Shown here piece after piece: positions 62,525-64,000 of a DNA stretch of 64,000 nucleotides; positions within the stretch are counted from its first letter, which is position 1; each line of letters starts with the position of its first letter. A model generated the notes under the pieces. It searched no databases. It was not told the DNA's origin and saw nothing but the letters and a program-made list of their open reading frames with translations. The stretch spans positions 62,001 to 126,000 of the forward strand of contig NZ_WHUF01000007.1 in assembly GCF_009380165.1 (NCBI RefSeq). Direction: 5' to 3'. Both the position numbers and the translations under genes were made by a program. This DNA is from Rugamonas rivuli. Its GTDB lineage: Bacteria; Pseudomonadota; Gammaproteobacteria; Burkholderiales; Burkholderiaceae_D.

Positions 62525-63322
62525 ATGGAACTTCAACGACCTGTCGGCATCTTCGACGCCGGCATCGGCAGCTACGCCATCGTCGAGCGCGTGCGCGCGG
62601 CCTTCCCGGCGCAGGACATCGTGTATTTCGCCGACCGCGCCAGCTTCCCCTACGGCGCCAAGACGCCGCAGCAGTTGCTGGCGTCGGTGCAACGTGCTAC
62701 CGCCTACTTGCAGGCGCAGGGTTGCGTGGCGGTGGTGCTGGCGTCCAACGCGCCCAGCGTGGTGGTGCTGGAGCCGCTGCGCGCGGCGGCCGGCGTGCCG
62801 GTGATCGGCATCTTCCCGCCGGTAGCGGAGGCGGTGCGGCGTTCGGCCAGCGGCAAGGTGGCGGTGCTGGGCGTGCGCTCGATGGTGGGCAGCGCGGCCA
62901 TGCAAGCCTATGCCGACGTCCATCGCGGCGATGACGAGGTGGTGCTGGTGAATGCATCGGCGCTGGTGGACCTTGTGGAAAACTTCGCCTTTGTCCACAG
63001 GCCGCAGGAAACCCAGGCCGCCGTCAGCGGCTTCATCGCCGAGCTGCGCGCCGCTCATCCGCAGGTCGATGTGATGACGATGTCGTCCACCCACCTGCCG
63101 TGGCTCAAGCCCTTCTTTGAGGCGGCGGCACCGGATGTGCAGTTCCTCGACCCGGCCGACGGCGTGCTGCAGGAGCTGGCGCCGCACACGTCGGCCGGCG
63201 GCGGCCACACGCGCTGCGTGGCCACCGCCAGCGCCGAGCTGAGTCTGGACGATTTCAACACGGCGCTGCGCGCGCTGGGCACGCCGTTGCAGGCCGAGCT
63301 GGTTGAGCTGGCCGTGGACTAA
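62525..63322 (+). CDS. Aspartate/glutamate racemase-like protein lacking both catalytic cysteines
   Basis: 265-residue protein clearly related to glutamate racemase (MurI): VGIFDAGIGSYAIVERVRAA, IVYFADRASFPYGAKTPQQL, and FPPVAEAVRRSA all align by eye. MurI needs two cysteines. The first, in the C-N-T-A-S motif, is Ser74 here (VLASNAPSVV). The second, in G-C-T-H-x-P, is Ser188 here (TMSSTHLPWL). The usual D-S-G-V-G-G reads D-A-G-I-G-S. Asp11, Asn75 and His190 remain. Normal racemisation is therefore unlikely; it may bind a ligand, catalyse a different reaction or regulate. ATG follows TAAGGAAAACC. It converges on the EAL gene with stop codons overlapping by 4 bp. Confidence 0.88.
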   Translation: MELQRPVGIFDAGIGSYAIVERVRAAFPAQDIVYFADRASFPYGAKTPQQLLASVQRATAYLQAQGCVAVVLASNAPSVVVLEPLRAAAGVPVIGIFPPVAEAVRRSASGKVAVLGVRSMVGSAAMQAYADVHRGDDEVVLVNASALVDLVENFAFVHRPQETQAAVSGFIAELRAAHPQVDVMTMSSTHLPWLKPFFEAAAPDVQFLDPADGVLQELAPHTSAGGGHTRCVATASAELSLDDFNTALRALGTPLQAELVELAVD

Positions 63323-64000
63323 GCGCCGGCGCTGGCGCTGAGCGGCCGCAGCGTGCCGACCGCGTAGCCCTGGGCGTAGTCCAGGCCCAGTTCGCGCACC
63401 ACGGCCAGCGTCGGCTCGTCCTCGACGTATTCGGCCACGGTGCTGAGGCCCATCACGTGGCCGACTTCGTTGATGGCCTTGACCAGGGCGCGGTTGATGG
63501 CGTTGGTGGCGATGCCGCGGATGAACACGCCGTCGATCTTGAGGAAGTCCACCGGCAGCGCCCGCAGGTAGGCGAACGACGACAGGCCGCTGCCGAAATC
63601 GTCCAGCGAGAAGCGGCAGCCCAGCGCCTTCAGCCCGGCCATGAAGTCCTGCGCCTTGACCAGGTTGGCGATCACCGCCGTCTCGGTGATTTCAAAGCAG
63701 ATCTGCGCCGGCGAGATGCCGTGTTCGGCGAACTGCTGGACGATGTAGTCGTGCAAGCCCTCGTCGCCCAGCGAGGTGCCGGACAGGTTGACCGAGTACT
63801 GCGCCGGCAGCCGGCCGTTGGCGTCCGGCTGCGCGCCCAGGCTTTGCACATGGCGGCAGACGGCGCGTATCACCCAGCGGTCGATGGCCGTCATCATGTC
63901 GTAGCGCTCGGCGGCGGGGATGAAGGCGCCGGGCAGGATCAGGTCGCCCTTGGCCGGCTGGATGCGGATCAGCACCTCGTCGTGCTCCTCCTCGTCCTGC
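63319..64000 (-). CDS. EAL-domain c-di-GMP phosphodiesterase (5' part beyond window)
   Basis: The last 227 or so codons of a gene that continues past the right edge. The reading frame is open to base 64000 and starts in the window with QDEEEHDEVLIRIQPAKGDL, in which EVL is the EAL-equivalent motif. Further catalytic signatures are QYSVNLSGTSLG, ICFEITETAVIANL, FSLDDFGSGLSSFAYLRALP and VDFLKIDGVFIRGI, all intact, so hydrolysis of c-di-GMP to pGpG is expected. The protein probably has N-terminal sensing or GGDEF domains outside the window. It ends in a 4-bp stop-codon overlap with the racemase-like gene. Confidence 0.93.
   Translation of the reverse strand, partial: QDEEEHDEVLIRIQPAKGDLILPGAFIPAAERYDMMTAIDRWVIRAVCRHVQSLGAQPDANGRLPAQYSVNLSGTSLGDEGLHDYIVQQFAEHGISPAQICFEITETAVIANLVKAQDFMAGLKALGCRFSLDDFGSGLSSFAYLRALPVDFLKIDGVFIRGIATNAINRALVKAINEVGHVMGLSTVAEYVEDEPTLAVVRELGLDYAQGYAVGTLRPLSASAGA

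Overview
The window is high-GC, gene-dense chromosomal DNA of a betaproteobacterium. Protein motifs and gene order (glmU, then an Lrp-type regulator, then glmS; cobalamin genes with an anaerobic-type core; a complete cbb3 oxidase cluster under an FNR protein) fit the Burkholderiales, most likely Oxalobacteraceae (Massilia/Duganella/Janthinobacterium group). The family assignment is inference. I see no rRNA, tRNA, CRISPR array, transposase, prophage or integration site. Both window edges cut genes: coaD on the left and an EAL-domain gene on the right.

Layout. 0-6.4 kb: housekeeping genes (coaD, rsmD, a lipoprotein gene, glmU, an Lrp/AsnC regulator, glmS), with a gene-free stretch at about 3.57-3.91 kb that carries a cluster of DnaA-box-like repeats. 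6.4-8.6 kb: an acyltransferase-3 gene and a glycosyltransferase gene that converge and overlap by 155 bp. 8.8-17.8 kb: a TetR regulator divergent from nine tightly coupled genes (FAD oxidoreductase, DUF1365, cyclopropane-fatty-acyl synthase, chalcone-isomerase-like, MFS, DUF3833, SDR, NTF2-like, iron-sulfur photolyase). This resembles the light or singlet-oxygen membrane-lipid and photolyase clusters of other proteobacteria. 17.9-19.4 kb: a membrane-anchored XRE regulator with an exported or membrane-anchored partner of unknown function.

19.4-31.4 kb: a 14-gene minus-strand cobalamin operon. It starts from a sigma70-like promoter and a cobalamin riboswitch, continues with cobalt uptake genes cbiMNQO, and then encodes corrin-ring enzymes (cobM, cbiX, cobH, cbiD, cobL, cobI, cbiG, cobE, cobJ, a [2Fe-2S] protein). 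cobA (SUMT) lies divergently. cbiX, cbiD and cbiG mark the early-cobalt (anaerobic) route. No precorrin-6A reductase gene is visible. 31.4-32.4 kb: a ParD-like gene overlapping a methionine aminopeptidase gene, preceded by a perfect palindrome. 32.4-49.8 kb: mixed accessory genes (AraC regulator, tricorn-like peptidase, NAD-dependent epimerase-like protein, TPR-metalloprotease with a membrane partner, orphan response regulator, TMEM175-like channel, PiuC hydroxylase and Fiu-like TonB receptor with a Fur-like site, a 1185-residue hybrid histidine kinase, an alpha/beta hydrolase).

50-62.5 kb: a microaerobic respiration module. fnr on the plus strand abuts, end to end, an 11-gene minus-strand run: PAS chemoreceptor, hemN, TauE/SafE-like, ccoI, ccoS, ccoN, ccoO, ccoQ, ccoP, ccoG, ccoH. 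Perfect FNR boxes (TTGAT-N4-ATCAA) lie before ccoN and before the chemoreceptor gene, each at the spacing expected of a class II activated promoter. The window ends with a glutamate-racemase-like protein in which both catalytic cysteines are serine, converging on an EAL-domain gene.

The points most worth a second look are the racemase-like protein without cysteines, the DnaA-box cluster away from dnaA, the ParD-like/aminopeptidase pair with its palindrome, and the XRE-membrane two-gene unit. Most of the remaining content is recognisable and ordinary for the group.
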